From positions 1-64,000 of the forward strand of contig JAICIO010000013.1 in assembly GCA_025924315.1 (NCBI GenBank): a stretch of DNA of 64,000 bases, read 5' to 3'. The stretch is from Phycisphaerae bacterium (GTDB lineage Bacteria > Planctomycetota > Phycisphaerae > Tepidisphaerales > Tepidisphaeraceae). The translations under genes and the position numbers were made by a program. Below the pieces are notes generated by a model. That model searched no databases, had not been told where the DNA came from, and worked only from the letters and a program-made list of their open reading frames with translations. Below are positions 42,310 to 51,159 of the stretch, one piece after another (positions within the stretch are counted from its first letter, which is position 1; each line of letters opens with the position of its first letter).

Positions 42310-45300
42310 ATGCTCGACCGATCGCCGACAAGTTCTCCGCCGAAGAAAAAGAAACGCTGGTTTCTCCGCTTCTTTCTCACGCTGATCGTTCTGCTGATCG
42401 CGATCGTGATCACGGTGCAGATCGTCCTCGGGACCTCCTATCCCAAGAACCTCGTGATCGCGCAAGTTGAGCGAGCGCTGGGACTGAACGTGCAGGCGAA
42501 GTCATTCAGCACCGGATGGTTCGGCCACACCGTGCTGCGCGACGTGACGCTCTCGCTTCCGCTGGCGGACCAGGCATTCCTCACGATCCCAGAGCTGCGC
42601 GTCGAGCACTCGACGCTGCCGATGATCGCGCTGAAACGCGGGATCAAGCTCGACTCGATCGAGATGGATCATCCGACGCTCGTCGTTCGGCAGGACCAAA
42701 CCGGGCGGTGGGATCTGCAGCAGGCGCTGGAGCTGATGAAACGCACGAGCGGCGCGAAGAACACCGAAGAGCAGCAGCAACCGACGCTTCCGGCGCTGTC
42801 GCTGATCGACGGCACGATTCATGTCATCGACAACAAGGGGCGCGAAGCGATCGTCGAGCCGGTGAACCTCCGCGGCGAGCCGCAGAACTCGCTTGCGTGG
42901 CAGTTCAACATGAAGGTGGACGATCAAGTGACGGTCGAAGGCGCCGTGAATCCCGGCCGCGTGTGGGAACACACCGCGACGTTCGCCATCGCGAAGATCG
43001 ACCCGTGGCTGAAGCCGTGGGTGAAGAACCTGCCTCAGCCGCTTGCGATCTCGGGCAAATGGGAAGGCCGCGTGAATGAAGGACAGCTCACGGGCCAGGC
43101 GCGGCTCGACAGCGCCGTCATCTCCGACGTCAAAGGCAGCGGCGTTGTGAACATCCTTCGCGATGATGTTGGCGTTCACATTCGACCGGACGGATTCACC
43201 ATCGAAAGTCCGGCGAAGCTCGCGCCGCAGGTCCGCGCGATGTCGGGCGAGATCACGCTCGAGGGAAATCAAGTCGTCGCGAAAGCGCTGCGCTGCACGG
43301 CCGCGGGGGGAGATGTGCAGATCAACGGGAACTATTCATGGGCGAACGTCGCAGGGGAGATTGAGGCGTCGTGGGAAGATCTGACGCTGCCGGCGGGCAC
43401 CGTGCAAGGCGGAAGTGCGAAGGCTTCGCTCAGAACGCCGCTGCCGAGCCGTCCTGAAATCGCCGTCGAGCTGCATAGCCGTGGCCGAATGACGACCGGT
43501 AAATGGGCCGCTGATCTCAACCTCACGGGCAAAGGCGACAGCTGGCAGAAGATCGACTGGACCCTGAGCGCACCGCTGCTCGAATTCGCGGCGGTCAAGC
43601 ATCACTTCATGGTGCATTCGGTGGGCGCGCGCCTCGCGACGGCGGATGACAAACTCAAGCTGCTCGAAATCACGCATGACGGTCCAGAGATTCTGCGCGG
43701 CACCGGCGAGCTGAATCTCTCCGACAAGAATTGGACGGTCGATCTCTCCGCGGGCGCGTTGCCGATGCCGAATGCGGCGGCCGGCACCCTCGACCTCTCG
43801 GTCCAGGCGGCGGGGAACTCGATCGGCTCTGTCGATCTGAAGAACGCGCACCTTCGCCAAGCGGATCTCACGATCGACGCGAACGGAATCTACGACACGC
43901 AGCTGCCTAAGCCCGTCGCGATCACGGTCAACGTCTCGCAGACGCCGACGATCGCCGAAGAAGTCACCGAGCCGCTGATGAAAGGTCATCTCGACAGCAG
44001 CGCCACTGTCGCGGGCACGCTTGCGCCGATGGACATCGGTATTACCGGCAAGCTGGAGGCGGAGCAGCTTTCGGTCCGCAATCACGTCCTAGGCGATGCG
44101 ACCCTTCAATTCAATGGACAACTGAATGGCGACGGCGCGGTCATAAAGACGACGGAGCTGACGGCCTTCGGCGGGAAATGGAACGTCCAAGCGACATGGG
44201 CTGGCGAAGATGAGCCGGTAAACGTGCATGCAGACGTGCGCGAGCTGCCGATCGAACAGCTCGCACCAGTGCTGAAGGAACGCGACATCAGCGGCAAGGT
44301 CTCCGGGCGATGGGACCTCGTGACCTCGAGCCTCCGCCCGAGCCAGATGAAATTGACGGGGAAGCTGCGAATCGCCGATCCCGAAGCCGGACCGATCGCC
44401 GCGGATCGCCTCACGACGACGGTCTCGATGGAAAACGGCATCGTGCATCTCGATCAGCTCGAAGCACAGAAGGAAGAGGGACGGCTGAAGGCGTCAGCTT
44501 TCTTTCCGCTGCTGCATCCGACTCAGTGGCATTTTCAGGGCGAGATGTCGGACTGGCCTTATGCGCTTCCGCGCCAGGGTTCGTCGCTGCGCGTGGCGGC
44601 GCAGACCTCCTTCGATGCGGACTTTTTCTCGCGTACCGCGACCGGAACGCTCAACGCTTCGAGCGACATCGTTCTGAATCGAGAGCTCACGGGCGTTGCC
44701 AAGATCAGCGCGAGCGCCGAAGGCGATGCGCTCCAGCTCAATTCAATCACGGCGAACCTCATCGGTGGGACGCTCAGCGGAAGCGGCGCGTATCACTTCA
44801 CCGATCCGCTGAAGTCGCGCATGGTGCTTCAGCTGCAAAATGTGGATGCGTCGCGTGTCGCCGGGATCTGGCCGAAGCTGTCGGAGCTTTCCGGCGTGTA
44901 CAATGCGCTCGTCACCGTCTCGCCGACGACCGATCCACGCGCGCTCGGGCCCCTGCGCCTCTCGCTGACCGTTCACCCGACCAACGGCAAGCTCCGCGAT
45001 CTGTCGCTCGGCAACCTCGACATCGTTGCCTACGCCGATCGACAGGACGGTCAGTCGCGCATCGTGATTGATGACTCGATGCTCAACATCGCGGACGGAC
45101 AGGTTCGCGTGTGGGGCCGGCGAAGTCAGCATCCGGGTCCGACGACCGGCCAGGCCGGGCCGGTCTCAACGCAGATGGAAGTGCGGCTCTCGCAGCTGGA
45201 TCTCAATCAGATCGTTCGCGCGGTCAAGCCGGATGACAAGAAACCGGTGCCGGGCAGAATCGATGGCTCGTTCGTGATCGCGGGCAATCTTCGGGAGCGC

Positions 45301-45771
45301 GACCGGCTCTATGGAAGTGGAAGTGTCCGGCTCACAAAATCGGACCTTGGCAACAGCAAGCTCTTCGCGGGGATTTACGACTTCCTCAATCTGCGATTCG
45401 GCCAGCGTCCGCCGGACGGTCACGGTTACGCCGAGCTTCGTCTGCAAGGCGACCTGCTGCAGGTGGACAACGCGACCTATCGCATCGGGGGCGCCGAGAT
45501 TCGCATGAACGGGGCGATCGAGAAACTTTACGAGACTCCCAACAGTCCGATCCGCGGGCGCGCGATTGCATCGGTCCAGCCGTTTGCCGACTGGAAGATT
45601 CCGCTCATCAAAGAGGCGAGCGAGTTTTTCGCGACACTTCAAACCAGCACCGTCGGCGCGTTTCGCATTTCAGGAACCGTTGGCGATCCGAAGACCACCC
45701 CCGCCGCGCTCGGTGAAGCCGCGGATATCTTCAAAGAGCTGCTCGGCATCCGGACCCATGAGAGCGAGTGA
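42310..45771 (+). CDS. AsmA/TamB-like large envelope protein
   Basis: The 1153-residue protein has one N-terminal anchor helix (RFFLTLIVLLIAIVITVQIV). Long beta-rich repeats follow, of the sort found in AsmA, YhdP and TamB bridge-like lipid-transport proteins. Family-like phrases are LTIPELRVEHSTLP, IELDSIEMDHP-like IKLDSIEMDHPTLVVRQDQT and GRWDLQQALELM near the start. At the end come GNLRERDRLYGSGSVRLTKS, FAGIYDFLNLRFGQRPPDGH and AFRISGTVGDPKTTP. Such proteins span the periplasm and are thought to move phospholipids to the outer membrane. The stop abuts the convergent response regulator stop with no gap. Confidence 0.85.
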   Translation: MLDRSPTSSPPKKKKRWFLRFFLTLIVLLIAIVITVQIVLGTSYPKNLVIAQVERALGLNVQAKSFSTGWFGHTVLRDVTLSLPLADQAFLTIPELRVEHSTLPMIALKRGIKLDSIEMDHPTLVVRQDQTGRWDLQQALELMKRTSGAKNTEEQQQPTLPALSLIDGTIHVIDNKGREAIVEPVNLRGEPQNSLAWQFNMKVDDQVTVEGAVNPGRVWEHTATFAIAKIDPWLKPWVKNLPQPLAISGKWEGRVNEGQLTGQARLDSAVISDVKGSGVVNILRDDVGVHIRPDGFTIESPAKLAPQVRAMSGEITLEGNQVVAKALRCTAAGGDVQINGNYSWANVAGEIEASWEDLTLPAGTVQGGSAKASLRTPLPSRPEIAVELHSRGRMTTGKWAADLNLTGKGDSWQKIDWTLSAPLLEFAAVKHHFMVHSVGARLATADDKLKLLEITHDGPEILRGTGELNLSDKNWTVDLSAGALPMPNAAAGTLDLSVQAAGNSIGSVDLKNAHLRQADLTIDANGIYDTQLPKPVAITVNVSQTPTIAEEVTEPLMKGHLDSSATVAGTLAPMDIGITGKLEAEQLSVRNHVLGDATLQFNGQLNGDGAVIKTTELTAFGGKWNVQATWAGEDEPVNVHADVRELPIEQLAPVLKERDISGKVSGRWDLVTSSLRPSQMKLTGKLRIADPEAGPIAADRLTTTVSMENGIVHLDQLEAQKEEGRLKASAFFPLLHPTQWHFQGEMSDWPYALPRQGSSLRVAAQTSFDADFFSRTATGTLNASSDIVLNRELTGVAKISASAEGDALQLNSITANLIGGTLSGSGAYHFTDPLKSRMVLQLQNVDASRVAGIWPKLSELSGVYNALVTVSPTTDPRALGPLRLSLTVHPTNGKLRDLSLGNLDIVAYADRQDGQSRIVIDDSMLNIADGQVRVWGRRSQHPGPTTGQAGPVSTQMEVRLSQLDLNQIVRAVKPDDKKPVPGRIDGSFVIAGNLRERDRLYGSGSVRLTKSDLGNSKLFAGIYDFLNLRFGQRPPDGHGYAELRLQGDLLQVDNATYRIGGAEIRMNGAIEKLYETPNSPIRGRAIASVQPFADWKIPLIKEASEFFATLQTSTVGAFRISGTVGDPKTTPAALGEAADIFKELLGIRTHESE

Positions 45772-46209
45772 TCACGGCAATTCGCTGACCGTCCAATACT
45801 TGTTCAGCGTCGCCATGATCTCGACGAAGGCGGAGAGCGTCACCGGTTTCAGGATGTAACCGGCAACATTGAGGTTGTAGGCATCGACCTTGTCGCGTTC
45901 CTCGTCCGACGTGGTGAGGACGATCACGGTAATGGCGCGCAGGTCGGGATCGGCGCGCAGCTCGCGGAGGAATTCGATTCCGCCCATTTTGGGCATATTC
46001 AAATCGAGCAGAATGATCCGGCGATCGCGCGGAATCGTCTGGCCATGCTCGTTTGCTTTGCCGCGGAGCATGTCGAGCGCTTCAAGTCCATTGCCAGCGA
46101 CGTAGAGCGGGTTGGTAATGTTGTTTTTCTTGAACGCGCGCTGAACGTTCATGACGTCCAACTCATCATCTTCGACGAGGAGCATGTTCAGCGGACGCTC
46201 GGTGTTCAT
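45772..46209 (-). CDS. Single-domain response regulator (Rcp1-like)
   Basis: The 145-residue protein is a lone receiver domain: acidic pair in LLVEDDELDVMNVQRAF, phosphoacceptor Asp69 in ILLDLNMPKMGG, TTSDEERD, and the Lys of YILKPV. The early insert (GKANEHGQTIPRD) is typical of the Rcp1 class that pairs with phytochrome-type kinases. It has no output domain, so signalling would pass by protein contact. Its start overlaps the kinase gene by 44 bases, so the two are one unit. Confidence 0.92.
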   Translation of the reverse strand: MNTERPLNMLLVEDDELDVMNVQRAFKKNNITNPLYVAGNGLEALDMLRGKANEHGQTIPRDRRIILLDLNMPKMGGIEFLRELRADPDLRAITVIVLTTSDEERDKVDAYNLNVAGYILKPVTLSAFVEIMATLNKYWTVSELP

Positions 46210-47350
46210 TTAAGCTCGGCTCTTTAGGCCACGTAAAGCGGAAGATGGCGCCTTCGCCTTCACGCGAAGCGACGCTGACCTGTCCGCCATGATGCTCGAC
46301 GATTTTTCGCACCAGCGACAGGCCCACGCCGGTTCCTTCGACTTTGTCGCGGGCCTGCAGCGTCTGGAACATCACGAATATCTTCTCGTGATACTCCGGA
46401 GCAATTCCCGGGCCGTTGTCCTTCACGTCAAACGCGTAGAACGATCCGACCTCCCGGCACGTGACCTCGATGAGCGCGTCCGGCCGCGGGTTGTGCTTAA
46501 TTGCGTTGCCGATCAGGTTCATAAGCACTTGCTGAAGGCGAAGCTTTTCGGTGCGAAGCGTCGGCAGGGCTGACCGAACCTGGATCTCCACATTCGGCGG
46601 GGGCGCGAGCAGGTCGATCACTTCGAGGAGCACCTTTCCCACGTCCACTTCCTCAACCGGAATTTTCGTTCGACCGACGCGCGCGTACTGAAGGATGCCG
46701 TCGATCAATGCTTCCATTCGATGTACGCGTCCGCGCAGCAGTTGCATCTGCTGATGCGCCTCGGGCGTGAACTTGTCGCCCATGTCTTCTTCAATCCAGG
46801 TCGAAAGGTTGGCGATGCCGCGCAGAGGCGCGCGAAGATCATGCGATGTAATGTACGCGAACTGATCGAGCTCGGCGTTGGTTTCCTTCAGTTGCCGCGC
46901 CAGGCGCACCAGCTTGGCGGCGCGTTGCCGCAGCGCGGCATGCGAGCGTTTTTGCCGCGTGATGTCGATGGAAATGTTTCGCAGCCCTTCGATCTCGCCA
47001 TTCGCGGCGCAAATGAGCGAACTTTTCGTCTCAAGCCAGCAGAGCTGTCCCCGCCGGGTTGTCACGCGAAATTGAAGCGTCTGGACTTTGCCTCGAAGGA
47101 TGTCATGTATGGCGCGCAACGAACGCTCGCGATCGTCTGAATGAATGAGTCGAAGCCAGAACCCGGGGTCACTCGTCCAGTCCGCCAGAGGATATCCAAG
47201 CAGCTTTTCAGCAAATCCGCTGACGAACGTCACGTGAAGGTCTTCTGGCTTTTCGATCGAGGGCGCGCGGAGCTCCCAGATGATCGCGGGCACCTCGTCC
47301 AGCAACCTTTTTTCCTGATTCCGCGGCGAATCATCCGGCTGCCAATCCAT
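46166..47350 (-). CDS. PAS-domain sensor histidine kinase
   Basis: The 394-residue kinase has one PAS domain with PAC tail (about 15-133: GFAEKLLGYPLADW ... GEIEGLRNISIDIT), a HisKA domain with phospho-acceptor His170 in YITSHDLRAPLRGIANL, and an HATPase domain. The HATPase domain shows N-box NLIGNAIKHNPRP, G1 DVKDNGPGIAPEYHEKIF and G2 GTGVGLSLVRKIVEHHGG. It has no membrane helix, so it senses a cytoplasmic signal. The ATG at 47350 starts MDWQPDD; the frame is open upstream into the transketolase leader. It partners the overlapping downstream response regulator. Confidence 0.92.
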   Translation of the reverse strand: MDWQPDDSPRNQEKRLLDEVPAIIWELRAPSIEKPEDLHVTFVSGFAEKLLGYPLADWTSDPGFWLRLIHSDDRERSLRAIHDILRGKVQTLQFRVTTRRGQLCWLETKSSLICAANGEIEGLRNISIDITRQKRSHAALRQRAAKLVRLARQLKETNAELDQFAYITSHDLRAPLRGIANLSTWIEEDMGDKFTPEAHQQMQLLRGRVHRMEALIDGILQYARVGRTKIPVEEVDVGKVLLEVIDLLAPPPNVEIQVRSALPTLRTEKLRLQQVLMNLIGNAIKHNPRPDALIEVTCREVGSFYAFDVKDNGPGIAPEYHEKIFVMFQTLQARDKVEGTGVGLSLVRKIVEHHGGQVSVASREGEGAIFRFTWPKEPSLNEHRASAEHAPRRR

Positions 47351-47462
47351 CTCTATGATCTTTACAACAAAGCAGGTGCCAATGACCACGGACTTTTCGG
47401 GATGAATTGCATCGCCCAAATTCCTGCTGTATTCTGCGCCGCTTGACCCTTTCGGAGTGAGC

Positions 47463-49427
47463 ATGAGCTTTCAAGCAGCAGCGAATCGTAAAGCGATTGA
47501 TCTGGGAAAACTGTCCGTCGAAATGACCACGTCCGCGGGCAGTGGGCACCCTTCCACGGCGCTGTCCCTCGCGCACCTGATTACGGTGCTGATGTATCAC
47601 CAGATGCGGTGGGATCCGAAAGATCCGTGGAATCCCAATAGCGATCGACTCGTGCTCTCCGAAGGTCACGCAGTGCCGATCATCTACGCGGCGCTGGCGG
47701 ACCTCGGCGCGACGATCCTTCCGCTGGGCAAGGGTCGCGACGCGGCGCGTCCAATGACGAAGCAGGATGCGATGGACCTTCGCGCAATCGGCTCAGCGAT
47801 CGATGGGCATCCGAATCCGCAGCTGGGCGTGCATTTCTTCGACGCGGCGACGGGCTCGCTCGGTCAGGGTCTCTCGGTTGCTGCCGGCCTCGGCGCTGCG
47901 GCGCAGATGGACAAGATCGACCGCAACATTTACTGCATCATCGGCGATGGCGAATCGCGCGAAGGCCAGATCTGGGAAGCGATGGATTTCATCGCCGATC
48001 ATGCGCTGACGAACGTCATCCCGATTTTCAATTCGAACGAGCTCGCACAGAGCGACTGGGTCAGCCCGCAGCAGAGCGCGGAAGGTTTGGCGAAGAAGGC
48101 CGAGGCATTCGGCTTCATCACGCGCGTGATCGACGGCCACGATCCCGAGCAGATCAGCAAGGCGCTGAGCGAACTGCACGTCGTGCAGAACGGCAAGCGT
48201 CCGTTTGCGATCGTCGCCCGCACCGTGAAGGGGTGGGGCGCTTCGGCCGAACAAGGCATGGGAAAGCACGGCACGCCGGTGAAGAAAGACAAGATGTCGG
48301 AAGTCTTCGCCGAGCTCGACAAGACCGCGAAAGATCTCGGTATCGCCGATTACAAACTCGATGGTGAATTAAAGATCACGGCGCCGAAAGCGCCTTCCAC
48401 CAAGCAGGCTGCTTCAGCGGTGGGCAACATCAAAGCGGCATCTTTCCAGGAAGGCCTCGCGCTTGTCGGCCTTGATAAAGACTTCAGCGCCGGCAAGCCG
48501 ATTGCCCCGCGCAAAGCCTATGGCGCCGCGCTAGTGGCCCTCGGCGCTGCCGACAAGCGCGTGGTCGGTCTCGACGCCGACGTGAAGAATTCGACGCACG
48601 CCGAGTGGTTCGCAAAGAAATTCCCCGATCAATACCTCGAGTGCAAAATCGCCGAACAGAACATGATCTCCGTCGCCGCCGGCGCCGCCGCCGCGGGCAA
48701 GATCCCCTTCTGCTCCACTTTCGCGAAGTTCGTTGAGCGCGGCTACGACCAGCTCGACATGGCGATCATCAGCGGCGCGAACATCAAAGTGACCGGCTCG
48801 CACGCGGGCGTGACGCTCGCCGCCGACGGACCTTCGCAGATGAGCCTGCCGGACGTCGCGTTTTTCCGCAGCTATTGCCACACGAAGGACTACCACGGCG
48901 AGATCGCCTGCCGCTATTTCTTCCCGAGCGACGCGGTGAGCTGCTACAAGATCGTCGAGATCATGGCGAACGTGAAAGGATGCTGCTATCTCCGCACGCT
49001 CCGCGCCGAAACCAAGACGCTCTACAAGCCGGAAGAAACATTCGAAGTCGGCGGATACAAGGTCGTGCGCGAAGGCAAAGACGTCGTCTTCGTAACCGCA
49101 GGCTACATGGTCCACGAATGCCTCCGCGCCGCTGACGAACTCGCCAAGTCCGGCAAACAGGCGACGGTGATCGATGCCTATTCGCTTCCGCTGAAAACCG
49201 ACGGCATCCTCCAGATCGCCCAGAAAAACGGCGGTCGGATCATCACCGTCGAAGACAACTATGCCGGTGGCTTGGATGCCGAAATCGCCGGGGCAATCGC
49301 GACGAGCGGCGCGGGCGTAAAGCTTAAGTCGCTCTTCGTCACGAAGATCCCCAAGAGCGGTCGCGAACCCCAGGATGTCCTCGACGCGCTGGGACTTGGT
49401 TACAAGCAGATCGCGCAAGCGGTCTAG
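47463..49427 (+). CDS. tkt: Transketolase
   Basis: This thiamine-diphosphate enzyme of the pentose phosphate pathway transfers two-carbon units between sugar phosphates. The 654-residue product has the expected AGSGHPSTALSLAHLITVL at the start and the GSLGQGLSVAAGL loop. The ThDP motif is GDGESREGQIWEAMDF, ending near PIFNSN, and the catalytic Glu is in CKIAEQNM of the pyrimidine domain. A C-terminal domain (SGKQATVIDAYSLPLKTDG) completes it. It resembles the longer animal-type or archaeal-like subgroup more than E. coli TktA. I chose the ATG at 47463 (GGAG upstream); a GTG at 47457 is in frame. It is divergent from the kinase gene. Confidence 0.95.
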   Translation: MSFQAAANRKAIDLGKLSVEMTTSAGSGHPSTALSLAHLITVLMYHQMRWDPKDPWNPNSDRLVLSEGHAVPIIYAALADLGATILPLGKGRDAARPMTKQDAMDLRAIGSAIDGHPNPQLGVHFFDAATGSLGQGLSVAAGLGAAAQMDKIDRNIYCIIGDGESREGQIWEAMDFIADHALTNVIPIFNSNELAQSDWVSPQQSAEGLAKKAEAFGFITRVIDGHDPEQISKALSELHVVQNGKRPFAIVARTVKGWGASAEQGMGKHGTPVKKDKMSEVFAELDKTAKDLGIADYKLDGELKITAPKAPSTKQAASAVGNIKAASFQEGLALVGLDKDFSAGKPIAPRKAYGAALVALGAADKRVVGLDADVKNSTHAEWFAKKFPDQYLECKIAEQNMISVAAGAAAAGKIPFCSTFAKFVERGYDQLDMAIISGANIKVTGSHAGVTLAADGPSQMSLPDVAFFRSYCHTKDYHGEIACRYFFPSDAVSCYKIVEIMANVKGCCYLRTLRAETKTLYKPEETFEVGGYKVVREGKDVVFVTAGYMVHECLRAADELAKSGKQATVIDAYSLPLKTDGILQIAQKNGGRIITVEDNYAGGLDAEIAGAIATSGAGVKLKSLFVTKIPKSGREPQDVLDALGLGYKQIAQAV

Positions 49428-49488
49428 TTGTTTCTCATTGGGTTGGACGACATGCAACGACGCAACCTACGATGAGCGGTAGACACGG

Positions 49489-50349
49489 ATGTCGATCGAG
49501 TTGTGCATTCTCGCAAGCGGGTCTTCGGGCAACTGCACGCTCTTGCGCACACCGAATGGATCCGTTTTGATTGACGCCGGGATCGGGCCCCGCACGACGG
49601 CGCAGCGGATGGATGGGACTGGCGCGTCACCCCTCGATATCCGGGCGATCTGTCTTACACATCTCGATCGCGATCATTTCAGCGGTGGTTGGCTCACGAC
49701 GATCCTGAAACGCGCGATTCGACTCTTCGTACATCGCTCCCGGCGGGACGATCTGCTGCGGCGGATCGAACAACTTGGCTTTCCTGTCGACCTTGCACCA
49801 CAAGTAGTTGGATTTGATGGACACGCATTTCAGCCTGTTGATGGCCTGCACCTGCATTCGATTCCATTGGCGCACGATTGCGAAGGATCGCACGGGTTTG
49901 TGATCGAAGGATTCGGTTGCCGAATTGGTTATGCAACGGATCTCGGCCGCGTACCGAAATTGCTGATGGAGCGGTTTGAAGAGCTCGACGTGCTGGCGAT
50001 CGAGAGCAATTATGACCCGGAGATGCAGCGATCGAGCGGGCGCCCATGGTTTCTGCAGGAGCGAATCATGAGCGGCCGTGGGCATCTGTCGAACGGCCAG
50101 GCATTCGAGGCGATTTGCGAGATCCTCGACCGATGCGAACGTCGCAGATCGCGGCTGCCGAGCCATATCGTTCTCCTGCACCGCAGCCAGCAATGCAATT
50201 GCCCGAAGCTTGTTCGCCAGTTCTTTTCGCGCGATCACCGGATCGCGCAGCGCCTGACGCTCGCGGAGCAATACGAGCGGACGCACTGGATCCGTCCACG
50301 GCCGATGAAGCCGCTCGTGGGCGAGCAACTGTCGATGATGTGGGAATGA
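49489..50349 (+). CDS. Metallo-beta-lactamase-fold hydrolase (YycJ/WalJ-like)
   Basis: The 286-residue protein starts with the YycJ pattern LCILASGSSGNCTLLRTPNG, SVLIDAGIGPRTTAQRM, followed by the metal motif T-H-L-D-R-D-H (LTHLDRDHFSGG), a later IPLAHDCEG and IGYATDLGRVP. YycJ relatives are DNA exonucleases linked to mismatch repair or cell wall control; which applies here is not known. The C-terminal part (IVLLHRSQQCNCPKLVRQFF) gives the last metal-ligand region. It is a single gene on the plus strand after transketolase. Confidence 0.85.
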   Translation: MSIELCILASGSSGNCTLLRTPNGSVLIDAGIGPRTTAQRMDGTGASPLDIRAICLTHLDRDHFSGGWLTTILKRAIRLFVHRSRRDDLLRRIEQLGFPVDLAPQVVGFDGHAFQPVDGLHLHSIPLAHDCEGSHGFVIEGFGCRIGYATDLGRVPKLLMERFEELDVLAIESNYDPEMQRSSGRPWFLQERIMSGRGHLSNGQAFEAICEILDRCERRRSRLPSHIVLLHRSQQCNCPKLVRQFFSRDHRIAQRLTLAEQYERTHWIRPRPMKPLVGEQLSMMWE

Positions 50350-50616
50350 ACCCACCACGAGCGGCGGGGTAACGGTCGGTCAATCACCGATTCAGTAAGG
50401 CCGATCATCCACGGATTGCCGAAATCCACGATAAACGGCGGATTTCCACCAGCTTTGCAACATTGGACGCGGTTCAGCGTTTTATTACGGTCGGGTGATG
50501 CGGAATGGGCTGGCAAAAACGCGGGCCGATCTCTATCCTCTGCCCGCGATTTGGGTCTACCCCACACGGCTGGACGTTGGGATTAAGCTGATCGAACACC
50601 TTTTGGAGAATTGGAA

Positions 50617-51102
50617 ATGTCGGAAATGAATCGTCGCGACTTTGTCGCCCTCGCCGCTTTGACCATCGCCGGATCTTGCGTGATGTGCGAAGGCGCTTTC
50701 GCCGCTGAAGACGAAAAAGGCTCTTCGAAGAAGGAATACCCCGCCGGTCCGGTCGATTGCGGCAGCGCGGACGACTACAAGAAGGACGGCGTTTACGATA
50801 AGTTCGCCAAGTCCAACGGCGTCATGCTCGTCACCCACGAAGGCAAGCTCATCGCCCTCTCGACCAAGTGCACGCACAAGAACTGCAACGTCGCCAAGAA
50901 GGACGAGATCATCGCGTGCCGTTGCCATGGCAGCAAATTCGACGACCAGGGCAAACCGACGAAAGGCCCTGCCAAGGCGGCGCTGTTCCGTTTTCCGCTC
51001 AAGAAGGATGAAAAGGGAAACGTCATCGTCGACGCCGACAAGACCAAAATCCTCGGCGAAAAGGAATGGGACAAGGACGGCTCGTTCCTGAAGGTTGCTT
51101 AA
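50617..51102 (+). CDS. Tat-type Rieske [2Fe-2S] protein
   Basis: The 161-residue protein has a twin-arginine start (MSEMNRRDFVALAALTIAGS). A Rieske domain with ligands C85-T-H87 (KCTHKNC) and C101-x2-H104 (CRCHGSKFD) follows; extra Cys C90 and C103 could form the usual disulfide. It would be exported folded and hold a Rieske cluster. No cytochrome b or oxygenase partner is in the window, so its electron partner is unknown. The ATG at 50617 has GGAGAA about 10 bases upstream. A strong terminator follows. Confidence 0.9.
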   Translation: MSEMNRRDFVALAALTIAGSCVMCEGAFAAEDEKGSSKKEYPAGPVDCGSADDYKKDGVYDKFAKSNGVMLVTHEGKLIALSTKCTHKNCNVAKKDEIIACRCHGSKFDDQGKPTKGPAKAALFRFPLKKDEKGNVIVDADKTKILGEKEWDKDGSFLKVA

Positions 51103-51128
51103 GCCCGAGCGAGTGAATCTGATAAACG

Positions 51129-51159
51129 AAAAGCGACGCGGATTTCCGCGTCGCTTTTT
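51129..51159. terminator. Bidirectional terminator between convergent genes
   Basis: The stem AAAAGCGACGCGGA / TCCGCGTCGCTTTT has a two-base loop. T runs follow on both strands, serving the Rieske gene on the plus strand and the minus-strand operon whose last stop touches it at 51159. Confidence 0.9.
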
